Assembly: GCA_002050455.1 (NCBI GenBank)
Contig: MWZA01000154.1
Coordinates: 1 to 48,700 of the forward strand
DNA: 48,700 bases
From: Acidobacteria bacterium 5-1
GTDB lineage: Bacteria; Acidobacteriota; Blastocatellia; Pyrinomonadales; Pyrinomonadaceae
Direction: 5' to 3'
Position 1 is the first letter of the stretch. Every line of letters begins with the position of its first letter. The notes under the pieces are model-generated. The model searched no databases. It worked only from the letters and a program-made list of their open reading frames with translations, and was not told the DNA's origin. This document shows positions 42,183 to 48,700 of this stretch, piece by piece. The position numbers were made by a program, and so were the translations under genes.

Positions 42183-43076
42183 ATGAAATTTAATAAAGAA
42201 GTCGCCGACGCTTTGCAAGCCAAAAACCTGGTTGTCGCGCTCGAATCAACTGTTATCGCTCACGGTTTGCCTTTTCCGCAGAATTTTGAAACTGCACAAA
42301 ATTTAGAAAAAATTGTCCGCGAGAACGGCGCGATTCCTGCCACAATCGCGGTTTTCGACGGTGAATTCTGCGTCGGTTTAAACGAAAATCAAATTGAACG
42401 GCTTGCTACAGAAAAAGACATTCGCAAAATATCACGGCGCGATTTGCCGATTGCCGTCGGTAAAAAATTAAACTGTGCAACAACGGTTGCCGCCACGAGT
42501 TTTATCGCACATCGCGCCGGAATAAAAGTTTTTGCAACGGGCGGCATCGGCGGCGTTCATCGCGGATATTCTCAGGACGTTTCGGCTGATTTGCCGGAAC
42601 TCGCAAATACGCCAATTATCGTTGTCTGTTCGGGCGCAAAAATCGTTTTGGATTTGCCCGCGACAAGAGAATGGCTTGAAACAAACGGTGTTTGCGTTCT
42701 CGGTTATGGCTGCGACGAAATGCCCGCATTTTATTCAAGAAAAAGCGGTTTAACGGTTGACGAAAGAGTCGAAACGGCGAAAGAAGTTGCAGAAATCGCA
42801 CAGGCGCGTGATGAATTAAATCTGCAAAACGCGATTCTTGTAACCGTTCCTGTTCCGAAGGAATTTGAAATTGACGCGAAGGAATTGGAGGAGATTCTGA
42901 GCGAATCTCTCGTGCTTGCCGACGAGAAGGAAATTCGCGGAAAGGAAATCACGCCTTTTCTGCTTTCGCAAATGTCTGAAAAAAGCGAAGGAAAAACGCT
43001 GGCGGCAAACATCGCGCTGCTCGAAAATAATGCTGAAATCGCCGCGCAAATCGCTGTTAATATAAACAAAGGTTAA
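42183..43076 (+). CDS. psuG: Pseudouridine-5'-phosphate glycosidase
   Basis: The 297-residue protein has the PsuG pattern: VALESTVIAHGLPFPQN (about 18-34), GAIPATIAV (about 49-57), the TTVAATSFIAHRAGIKVFATGGIGGVHRG stretch (about 99-127) and FYSRKSGL (about 184-191). PsuG splits pseudouridine 5'-phosphate to uracil and ribose 5-phosphate. The partner kinase psuK and a pseudouridine transporter are usually adjacent but are absent here. Length is normal. Confidence 0.95.
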   Translation: MKFNKEVADALQAKNLVVALESTVIAHGLPFPQNFETAQNLEKIVRENGAIPATIAVFDGEFCVGLNENQIERLATEKDIRKISRRDLPIAVGKKLNCATTVAATSFIAHRAGIKVFATGGIGGVHRGYSQDVSADLPELANTPIIVVCSGAKIVLDLPATREWLETNGVCVLGYGCDEMPAFYSRKSGLTVDERVETAKEVAEIAQARDELNLQNAILVTVPVPKEFEIDAKELEEILSESLVLADEKEIRGKEITPFLLSQMSEKSEGKTLAANIALLENNAEIAAQIAVNINKG

Positions 43077-43243
43077 GCCGAACTTTCCAAATAATCTCAT
43101 CTTGCGTTTTTCGCCAACGCCTTTGATTGCCGGACAGCTATATTTCAAGAAAAATTTTAAGAAAATGCCAAATAAAATAATTTTTGCTTTAAAACTTTTC
43201 GACTCGCCAAACTCTTGCTACTCTAGAAACATAAAACAAAATA

Positions 43244-43648
43244 ATGAAGAAAGTTTCCTTAAAAAACTGTGAGTCTTTGCTTCACGCCGTTCTTTTAATC
43301 AGTGTGTTGGCGGGATTACTTTTTTCCTGCGGTGAAGGAATTCGCCTTTTTCCGTTTCCGATAACGAAAACGTCGGAAAATTCACAGTCGCGCTTAAAAG
43401 ATAATGACAAAACTCCGTATCAGTTAAATGTTCATCGCTTTGAAAGTAATCAGGGAAATTCTCAATTAAAGTTTCAGCGCGATAATTCGCACCATCACTG
43501 GATGAACAATTACAATGCTCTGAATAACTCATTGTTTTTTTCTCCAACGGCTTACTTCAAAATTAATTTTCCGCTCGATTTAAAAACCTTTAACTCGCGT
43601 CTGCTTTCCGCTTCTGCCGGAAGCCGCGCTCCGCCTTTTGTGTCTTAA
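43244..43648 (+). CDS. Hypothetical protein with signal-like N-terminus
   Basis: The 134-residue product opens with a basic, then hydrophobic segment ending in a possible lipobox (LAGLLFSCGEG). The rest is polar, rich in Asn, Ser and His (NSHHHWMNNYNALNNS), with no motif that I recognise. The ribosome-binding site is poor (AACAAAATAATG). It lies between psuG and the antiporter gene. Whether it is a real gene is uncertain. Confidence 0.45.
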   Translation: MKKVSLKNCESLLHAVLLISVLAGLLFSCGEGIRLFPFPITKTSENSQSRLKDNDKTPYQLNVHRFESNQGNSQLKFQRDNSHHHWMNNYNALNNSLFFSPTAYFKINFPLDLKTFNSRLLSASAGSRAPPFVS

Positions 43649-43757
43649 ATTTTTATGAATCAAAGTTCAAAAACATTCAAATTTTTCCGAAAAACTTGAA
43701 ATAATTGATTTGTATCTGTTTGAATAAAATCAAACGGTATTTGAGGAGAAACACAAA

Positions 43758-45782
43758 ATGCACACACCGCCTTTATTTACGGATTTACTGATAATTTTTC
43801 TGGTTTCCGTGCCGGTCGCTTTTCTATGTCTGCGATTAAAGCTGCCGCTTCTGGTCGGGTTAATGCTCACGGGAATTCTCATCGGACCTTATGCTTTAGG
43901 ACTTATTAAAGAACTCCAAGCAATTGAAATTCTGGCTGAAATCGGAGTTGTCCTTCTTCTTTTTACAATCGGGCTGGAGTTTTCGCTGCGCCGTCTGCGC
44001 GAGATGAAAAATCTGGTGCTAATCGGCGGCGGCTTGCAGGTAAGTATAACCATTGCCGCAACTGCCGTCATTGCCTTTCTTTTCGGACGCGAACTTAATC
44101 AGGCAGTATTTTTCGGTTTTTTGGTCGCGCTTTCCAGCACGGCGATTGTCTTAAAAAGCTATGTCGAACGAAATGAAGTTGACGCGCCACACGGACGCGC
44201 CGGAGTCGGCATTTTACTTTTTCAGGACATAAGTATTGTTTTGATGATGCTCTTAGTTCCGATTTTGGGCGGAAAGGATGCCGCGTCTTTCGGCGCGATT
44301 GCGTGGTCGCTCGGTAGTTCTTTGATTGGTTTGGTTTTGATTGTGCTTGCCGCCTGGTTTTTCGTGCCAATACTTCTCAAGCAGGTCGTTAATTTAAAAA
44401 GCCCCGAAGTATTTCTACTAACGGTAGTTTTGCTGAGTTTGGGAACGGCTTGGATTACCTCGCAATTCGGACTTTCGCTCGCGCTCGGAGCGTTTATCGC
44501 GGGAATGGTTTTGGCGGATTCGGATTACAGCCATCAGATAACGGCGGAGATTTTACCTTTCCGCGATGTTTTCAATAGTATATTTTTTGTTTCTATCGGA
44601 TTGCTTCTTTCGCTCGGCACGTTAATCGCAAATATTACAAACGTCTTGCTCATCGTAGTTCTGCTTATCGTCGGCAAGGCTTTAATCGTCTGGGCAGTTG
44701 TGCGGCTTTTAGGTTTTCCGCAGAGAATTTCGGCGATGACTGCGCTTGGTTTGGCGCAGGTCGGTGAATTTTCATTCATTTTGGCAAAAGCCGGAAGAAG
44801 TGCAGATTTACTGCCCGATACGGATTATCAAACTTTTCTGGCGGCTTCGATAATCTCGATGATTGCCACGCCTTTTATGATTGCCGCCGCGCCGCGTTTC
44901 GGTCTTTTCATTCAAACGCTTTTCACAGACGGAAAATCGGACGAATCTTTGGAAGTTGCCGCCAAAGAGATTCATCTGACTTCAAGCGGCGGATTAAACA
45001 ACCACGTAATCATCGTCGGTTACGGGCTGAACGGACGTAATCTTGCCAGAGTTCTCCGCGCCGTTCTCGTGCCTTATACAATTCTTGACCTCAATGCCGA
45101 AACGGTGCGGCGGGCAAAAGAAAAAGGAGAGAAAATCAACTTCGGCGATGCCACGCGCCGCGAGGTTCTGCTGCACGCCGGAATCGAAAACGCTTCGGCA
45201 CTCGTGTTGGCAATGTCCGACCCGCCGAGCGCAAGACGCGCCGTCAAAAACGCCCGCCGGTTAAACGAAGATGTTTATATTGTCGTGCGGACTCGTTATA
45301 CGTCGGAAATCACCGAACTTCTCGAACTCGGCGCGGACGAAGTAATTCCCGAAGAATTTGAAACGAGCATCGAGATATTTTCGCGTGTTCTGCAAAGATA
45401 CGGCGTGGCGCGGCACATAATCGAAAGCCAGATTGAGGAAATTCGCCGTCAAGGTTACGAAATGCTTCGCTCGCCATCGCTTCCGCAGCAAATCAAGATG
45501 TCAAATCTCAATGCGGCTCTGCACGCGGCAACAACCGAAACTATTAAATTAAAAGAAACTTCGCCGGTTATCGGAAAAAATCTCGCTGAACTTGATTTAC
45601 GCAATGAAACAGGCGTAATGCTCATCGCCGTTACCCGCAACGGCGAAACGAAAATCAATCCGGGCGCAAATTACAAACTTCAGGAAAACGACGCGCTAGT
45701 TCTGCTCGGCTCATCGGAAAAGATTAAAGACGCGGTTAAAATCTTACAGCCTGATGCGAAAATAGGAGGTTTTAATCCGTAG
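43758..45782 (+). CDS. Kef-type monovalent cation:proton antiporter (CPA2) with TrkA domains
   Basis: The 674-residue protein has about 12 membrane helices in residues 1-390 (LPLLVGLMLTGILIGPYALG, LSLALGAFIAGMVLADSDY). A cytoplasmic RCK/TrkA-N domain begins near 412 (NHVIIVGYGLNGRNLARVL, a dinucleotide-binding Rossmann motif). A TrkA-C domain lies near 590-670 (NLAELDLRNETGVMLIAVTRNGE). KefB/KefC-like proteins exchange K+ or Na+ for protons, often gated by nucleotide or thiol ligands. AGGAG 12 bases before the ATG supports the start. Confidence 0.93.
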   Translation: MHTPPLFTDLLIIFLVSVPVAFLCLRLKLPLLVGLMLTGILIGPYALGLIKELQAIEILAEIGVVLLLFTIGLEFSLRRLREMKNLVLIGGGLQVSITIAATAVIAFLFGRELNQAVFFGFLVALSSTAIVLKSYVERNEVDAPHGRAGVGILLFQDISIVLMMLLVPILGGKDAASFGAIAWSLGSSLIGLVLIVLAAWFFVPILLKQVVNLKSPEVFLLTVVLLSLGTAWITSQFGLSLALGAFIAGMVLADSDYSHQITAEILPFRDVFNSIFFVSIGLLLSLGTLIANITNVLLIVVLLIVGKALIVWAVVRLLGFPQRISAMTALGLAQVGEFSFILAKAGRSADLLPDTDYQTFLAASIISMIATPFMIAAAPRFGLFIQTLFTDGKSDESLEVAAKEIHLTSSGGLNNHVIIVGYGLNGRNLARVLRAVLVPYTILDLNAETVRRAKEKGEKINFGDATRREVLLHAGIENASALVLAMSDPPSARRAVKNARRLNEDVYIVVRTRYTSEITELLELGADEVIPEEFETSIEIFSRVLQRYGVARHIIESQIEEIRRQGYEMLRSPSLPQQIKMSNLNAALHAATTETIKLKETSPVIGKNLAELDLRNETGVMLIAVTRNGETKINPGANYKLQENDALVLLGSSEKIKDAVKILQPDAKIGGFNP

Positions 45783-45848
45783 TCTTTCTAATATTTATTT
45801 CAAATTTTTCGTTAGTTTCTCTGCTGCTCGAAATGTTCTGAAATCAGC

Positions 45849-45854
45849 TATAAT
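45849..45854 (+). promoter_or_regulatory. -10 box of the toxin-antitoxin pair
   Basis: A perfect TATAAT lies 8 bases before the toxin ATG at 45863, so transcription would start nearly at the start codon. The -35 region at the usual distance (around GCTCGA) is poor. Confidence 0.4.
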
Positions 45855-45862
45855 GAACGGAG

Positions 45863-46152
45863 ATGTTTGTTTTTGAGTGGGATGAAACAAGGAAAAGTCG
45901 AACTTCCGTAAATATAAAGTCAGTTTTGCGGAAGCGAAAACAGTTTTTGGTGACCGATTCTTGATAACATTTCCCGATGAATTTCATTCGCTCAAAGAAG
46001 AAAGATTTATCAGCATCGGCTTTTCAAGTGTTAATCGTACTTTGTTGGTCGTCCACACGGAAGTTTCCGAAAATGCAGGGGCGATTTTGATTAGAATTAT
46101 CAGTTGCCGCAAAGCAACTGCTTTAGAAAGAGAAATTTATGAACAGCAATAG
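45863..46152 (+). pseudogene. brnT: Frameshifted BrnT-family toxin
   Basis: The start reads MFVFEWDETRKS, then the frame is lost at 45899-45900. From 45901 the protein resumes in another frame as NFRKYKVSFAEAKTVFGDRFLITFPDEFHSLKEERFISIGFSSVNRTLLVVHTE... RIISCRKATALEREIYE, a complete BrnT-type RNase toxin. Two extra bases (CG), or loss of one base, explain the shift. BrnT toxins cut RNA and are neutralised by a partner, here encoded immediately after with an overlapping start. As it stands the toxin is probably inactive unless a recoding event or sequencing error is involved. Confidence 0.75.
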
Positions 46153-46394
46153 TAAAGACGAGATGCGTGAAGAAGTATGATTTTCGCGGCAAAAAAGGCG
46201 TGCGCGGAAAGTATTATGAAGCGGTGCAAAAAGGTCATACGACGATTATTCACAAATCGGACGGCTCAACCGTGGTAAAGGAAATGCGCCCGATATATCT
46301 TGATGAAGATGTGCAGGCGTATTTTCCCGATTCTGATTCAGTTAATCAAGCACTGCGCGGATTGATTGCGCTTGTGCCTGAAAAACACAGTTAG
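46139..46394 (+). pseudogene. Antitoxin partner, apparently frameshifted near its start
   Basis: The ATG at 46139 overlaps the toxin stop and begins MNSNSKDEMREE. One extra G at 46175 then shifts the frame, and the rest continues as YDFRGKKGVRGKYYEAV... YLDEDVQAYFPDSDSVNQALRGLIAL. That C-terminal pattern (VQAYFPDSDSVNQALR) and the EEYDF-xx-GVRGKYY start match the antitoxins that commonly follow BrnT toxins, which bind DNA and neutralise the RNase. A GTG at 46167 could serve as an alternative start and give a 75-residue product without the first 12 residues, so it may not be dead. Confidence 0.6.
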
Positions 46395-46670
46395 ATTTTA
46401 TTAAAGTGCTTGAAAGATTAAACAGGCTAAAAGCAAGAAACCATTTTCTACTAGACGAGTGGGAAATTTGATGAGTTTTTAATAGACATTATCGGAAGTA
46501 AGCTCAAGGTGAAAAATTATTCCCTATTCGTTATTAACTATCCGCTATTTTTCATTGAATATCAGTTAATAGCTAACAGCGAATAATGATAACCGCACGG
46601 ACAATTTCTTTATTTCCAATAACGTCTAATAACCTTTCCGAAGTTGAAATGGATTCTTCGACCTATAACT
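46395..46670. other. Intergenic region with heptad repeat
   Basis: No gene is seen. Bases 46515-46595 hold a repeat in 7-bp steps (AATTATT, CCCTATT, CGTTATT, AACTATC, CGCTATT, TTTCATT) followed by a partly complementary series (AGTTAAT, AGCTAAC, AGCGAAT, AATGATA). It separates the antitoxin from the convergent uvrC. Confidence 0.7.
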
Positions 46671-48509
46671 TTAAGTATTTGCTAACTTCCTCTGTCTCTC
46701 AAAATGGTCGAAAACTAACTGCGCGGTTTTCGCGCCGACAAATGGCGTGAGTTCTTCAATTGATGCTTTGGCAATACGCTCAATCGAGCCAAAGTTTCTA
46801 AGAAGTTTCATCTTTCTTTTTTCGGCAACTCCTTCAATCGCCGTTAATTCGGATGTGAAATCGCGCATCTCGCGGCGTTTGCGATGATATTGAATCGCCG
46901 TTTTATGAGTTTCGTCGCGGATTTGCTGAATAAGGCGAAACGCAGGAACGCCGTTTTCAAAATAAATCGGTTTGTCCTCATAGCCAAAGCGCAAAAGATG
47001 CGAAATTTCGCTGTGTCGGCGCGGTGGTTTAACGAGTCCGACAATCGGAATCATTTCTAGATCGAGCGACTGCATCGCTCTTGCCGCCGCCGAAATCTGA
47101 CCTTTGCCGCCGTCTATAAAAATCAGGTTTGGAAGCGGTTTTTCTTCGTTGAGAATTCGGCGGTAACGACGGAAAACAGCTTCGTGCATCGAAGCGTAAT
47201 CGTCCGCGCCTTCAACCGTTTTGATAATAAAACGCCGATATTCCGCGCGGTTTGGTTTGCCGTTTTCATAGACGACAATTCCGGCGACATTTTCCGCGCC
47301 GGAGATATTTGAAATATCGAAACTTTCGATGCGTTCGGGGAAATACGGAAGTTCGAGAATCTCTTGAAGGTCGCCCAACAGTTTTTCGGTGTCGGCTGTT
47401 TGAACGCGGAAGCGTCGCTCAAAAGCGATTTTGGCGTTGGTTTCGACAAGTAAAATCATCTCCGCTTTTTTCCCGCGTTTCGGGTCGAGAATTCGCACTT
47501 TGCGCCCGCGTCTTTCCGTCAAAACTTTTTCCAACGTTTCGCGGTCTTCAAAGTCAACCGGAACGTGAATTTCCAAAGGAACGTAATCAGTTGAATAATA
47601 CTGCGCAAGAACTTCGCTCAAAAATTCCGAAGCGTCAAAACTGTCGTCTTCCGGCAAATCTTCCCAGAAAAATTCGCGCCGCCCGACGATTTTGCCTTCG
47701 CGCATTGTAAATAATTGCAAAGCGAGTCTTTGTTTTTCGCGGTAAAAGCCGATAATGTCAACATCGCGGTCAGGCGTGGTCGCCATTTTTTGCTGCTCGG
47801 CAAGTGCCAGAACGGTTTTGTGCAAATCGCGGTATTTAGCGGCGAGTTCGTAATTTTGATTCTCGGCAAACTGCCACATTCTTTGCTCGAGTTCGCTGGC
47901 TAATTCTTTGTTTTTACCTTCGAGCAGAAGTTTCACATCGCGCACGGCTTCTCTGTATTCGTCCGGTTTGCAAAGCTCTTTGACACACGGCGCAAGACAT
48001 CTTTTTAGATGATACTCCAAACATGGACGCGGCAGTTTCCCGTCAATTTCGATGTCGCACGTGCGAAGCTGAAAGGCACGGTTGATTAAATCCAAAGTTT
48101 TTCGCGCCAAACTTGCAGGCAGAAAAGGTCCATAATACGATGCGCCGTCGCGCAGGATTTTCCGCGTGATGACAACTTTCGGAAACGGCTCGTGGGTCAT
48201 TTTCAGATGCGGATACTGCTTGTCGTCTTTTAATAAAATGTTGTAGCGCGGTTTGTGTTTTTTGATGAGATTCGATTCTAAAATAAGCGCTTCGACTTCA
48301 TTATCAACGACAATAAACTCAAAATCGGTGATGCGCTGAACAAGTCTTTGAGTTTTTGCGTCCATATTTCGGCTTAATTGAAAGTATTGACGGACGCGGT
48401 TCTTTAAGTTTTTTGCTTTGCCGATGTAAATGATTTTGCCGTCCGCATTTTTGTGTATATAAACACCGGCAGCAGTCGGCAGATTTTTGAGTTTTTCCTC
48501 TAAAGTCAT
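46671..48509 (-). CDS. uvrC: Excinuclease ABC subunit C
   Basis: The 612-residue protein has all UvrC domains: a GIY-YIG nuclease at the N-terminus (AGVYIHKNADGKIIYIGKAKNLKNRVRQYF), and a Cys-rich segment (CDIEIDGKLPRPCLEYHLKRCLAPC) near 152-176. A UVR helix pair follows (LEQRMWQFAENQNYELAAKYRDL), then an RNase H-like second nuclease (FDISNISGAENVAGIVVYENGKP) and C-terminal helix-hairpin-helix motifs (IEGVAEKRKMKLLRNFGSIERIAKASIEEL). It makes both incisions in nucleotide excision repair with UvrA and UvrB, neither of which is in the window. Length is normal. Confidence 0.97.
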   Translation of the reverse strand: MTLEEKLKNLPTAAGVYIHKNADGKIIYIGKAKNLKNRVRQYFQLSRNMDAKTQRLVQRITDFEFIVVDNEVEALILESNLIKKHKPRYNILLKDDKQYPHLKMTHEPFPKVVITRKILRDGASYYGPFLPASLARKTLDLINRAFQLRTCDIEIDGKLPRPCLEYHLKRCLAPCVKELCKPDEYREAVRDVKLLLEGKNKELASELEQRMWQFAENQNYELAAKYRDLHKTVLALAEQQKMATTPDRDVDIIGFYREKQRLALQLFTMREGKIVGRREFFWEDLPEDDSFDASEFLSEVLAQYYSTDYVPLEIHVPVDFEDRETLEKVLTERRGRKVRILDPKRGKKAEMILLVETNAKIAFERRFRVQTADTEKLLGDLQEILELPYFPERIESFDISNISGAENVAGIVVYENGKPNRAEYRRFIIKTVEGADDYASMHEAVFRRYRRILNEEKPLPNLIFIDGGKGQISAAARAMQSLDLEMIPIVGLVKPPRRHSEISHLLRFGYEDKPIYFENGVPAFRLIQQIRDETHKTAIQYHRKRREMRDFTSELTAIEGVAEKRKMKLLRNFGSIERIAKASIEELTPFVGAKTAQLVFDHFERQRKLANT

Positions 48510-48527
48510 ACTTTAAAACATAAGAAG

Positions 48528-48554
48528 TTTCCCGCAAAGACGCAAAGGCGCAAA
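48528..48554. repeat. CGCAAAG-type repeat upstream of uvrC
   Basis: An exact copy of the 20-bp element seen inverted at 23341-23450, extended by one more GCGCAAAG unit, in the region upstream of uvrC. Confidence 0.85.
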
Positions 48555-48626
48555 GAGTTTTGATAAAAAATACGGTCGTGTAACAGAAGAGATGTTTGAA
48601 AAGTCGGACAAGTTAAGATTTCAAAT

Positions 48627-48700
48627 GTGCATTATGAAACAATAACTTGTCCTGTTTGTTCAAGCCTGAACATCAAGAAGAATGGCATAAACAAACAGGG
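48627..48700 (+). mobile_element. Insertion-sequence transposase N-terminus (IS1 InsA-like), cut by window end
   Basis: From a GTG at 48627 the frame reads VHYETITCPVC then SSLNIKKNGINKQG and is still open at the last base. The CPVC-x-NIKKNG start is the first half of the zinc ribbon of IS1-type InsA proteins (C-P-x-C ... K-N-G). A small inverted repeat (ACAAGTTA at 48608-48615, TAACTTGT at 48643-48650) surrounds the start. The left end of the element is probably between about 48565 and 48610. Identification rests on about 24 residues. Confidence 0.55.

Noticed and set aside
43195-43220. Possible sigma-54 promoter (TCGCCAAACTCTTGCT)
   Set aside because: The -12 part TTGCT is present but the essential GG of the -24 element is not.
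1-48700. tRNA, rRNA or known riboswitch genes
   Set aside because: I looked through the gaps over about 100 bases and saw no cloverleaf, T-loop sequence, rRNA-like block or thiamine-type element upstream of thiE.

Overview
The window looks like a chromosomal stretch of a Gram-negative bacterium of low-to-moderate G+C, most likely an acidobacterium of the Blastocatellia/Pyrinomonadaceae type. This is an inference, not a database result. It rests on the combination of a giant exported protein joining BACON, Calx-beta and DGDGK (VCBS/FG-GAP) repeats, many exported peptidases, DUF885, DUF5335 and DUF4126 proteins, lipoproteins and an outer-membrane barrel. No phage, CRISPR array, rRNA or tRNA was recognised. 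The only mobile DNA is the first part of an insertion-sequence transposase gene at the right edge.

Layout. 1-1225: a frameshifted outer-membrane protein gene and a truncated DUF6766 fragment. 1222-6079 (minus): a DapF-family protein with a small membrane protein, a TolB-like propeller, thiE, rimI and queA. 6248-16443: a run of exported hydrolases (serine beta-lactamase-like, S9 peptidase, M19 dipeptidase, DUF885, Tat-exported amidase) ending in an APC amino-acid permease, consistent with scavenging of peptides or amides. 16615-20652: the giant surface protein. 20938-26140 (minus): oxidoreductases, a thioredoxin-like protein, DoxX and an Rrf2 repressor. Two matching 19-bp palindromes lie on the promoters of doxX and of the repressor gene. 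26200-32174 (minus): a lipoprotein, a dikinase built like plant glucan-water dikinase, beta-carbonic anhydrase, two small coiled-coil proteins, a UDP-glycosyltransferase-like enzyme and membrane proteins. 32254-36945: an NtrC-type regulator and a HAMP histidine kinase separated by two plus-strand genes. 37138-46394 (plus): a penicillin-binding-like transpeptidase, a tetratricopeptide-like exported protein behind an attenuator-like leader, rnc, lepB, psuG, a Kef-type antiporter and a decayed BrnT-type toxin-antitoxin pair. 46671-48509 (minus): uvrC, then repeats and the insertion-sequence start.

The less ordinary signals are: (1) the glucan-water-dikinase-like protein, whose apparent lipoprotein leader is encoded by 7-bp tandem repeats; (2) the Rrf2/DoxX operator pair; (3) intergenic heptad repeats at seven places, each with its own 7-bp word and usually with inverted arms; (4) a DapF homologue with serine in place of both catalytic cysteines; (5) two structured leaders with competing hairpins ahead of exported-protein genes; and (6) four separate small-indel frameshifts, which are either genuine decay or assembly errors.
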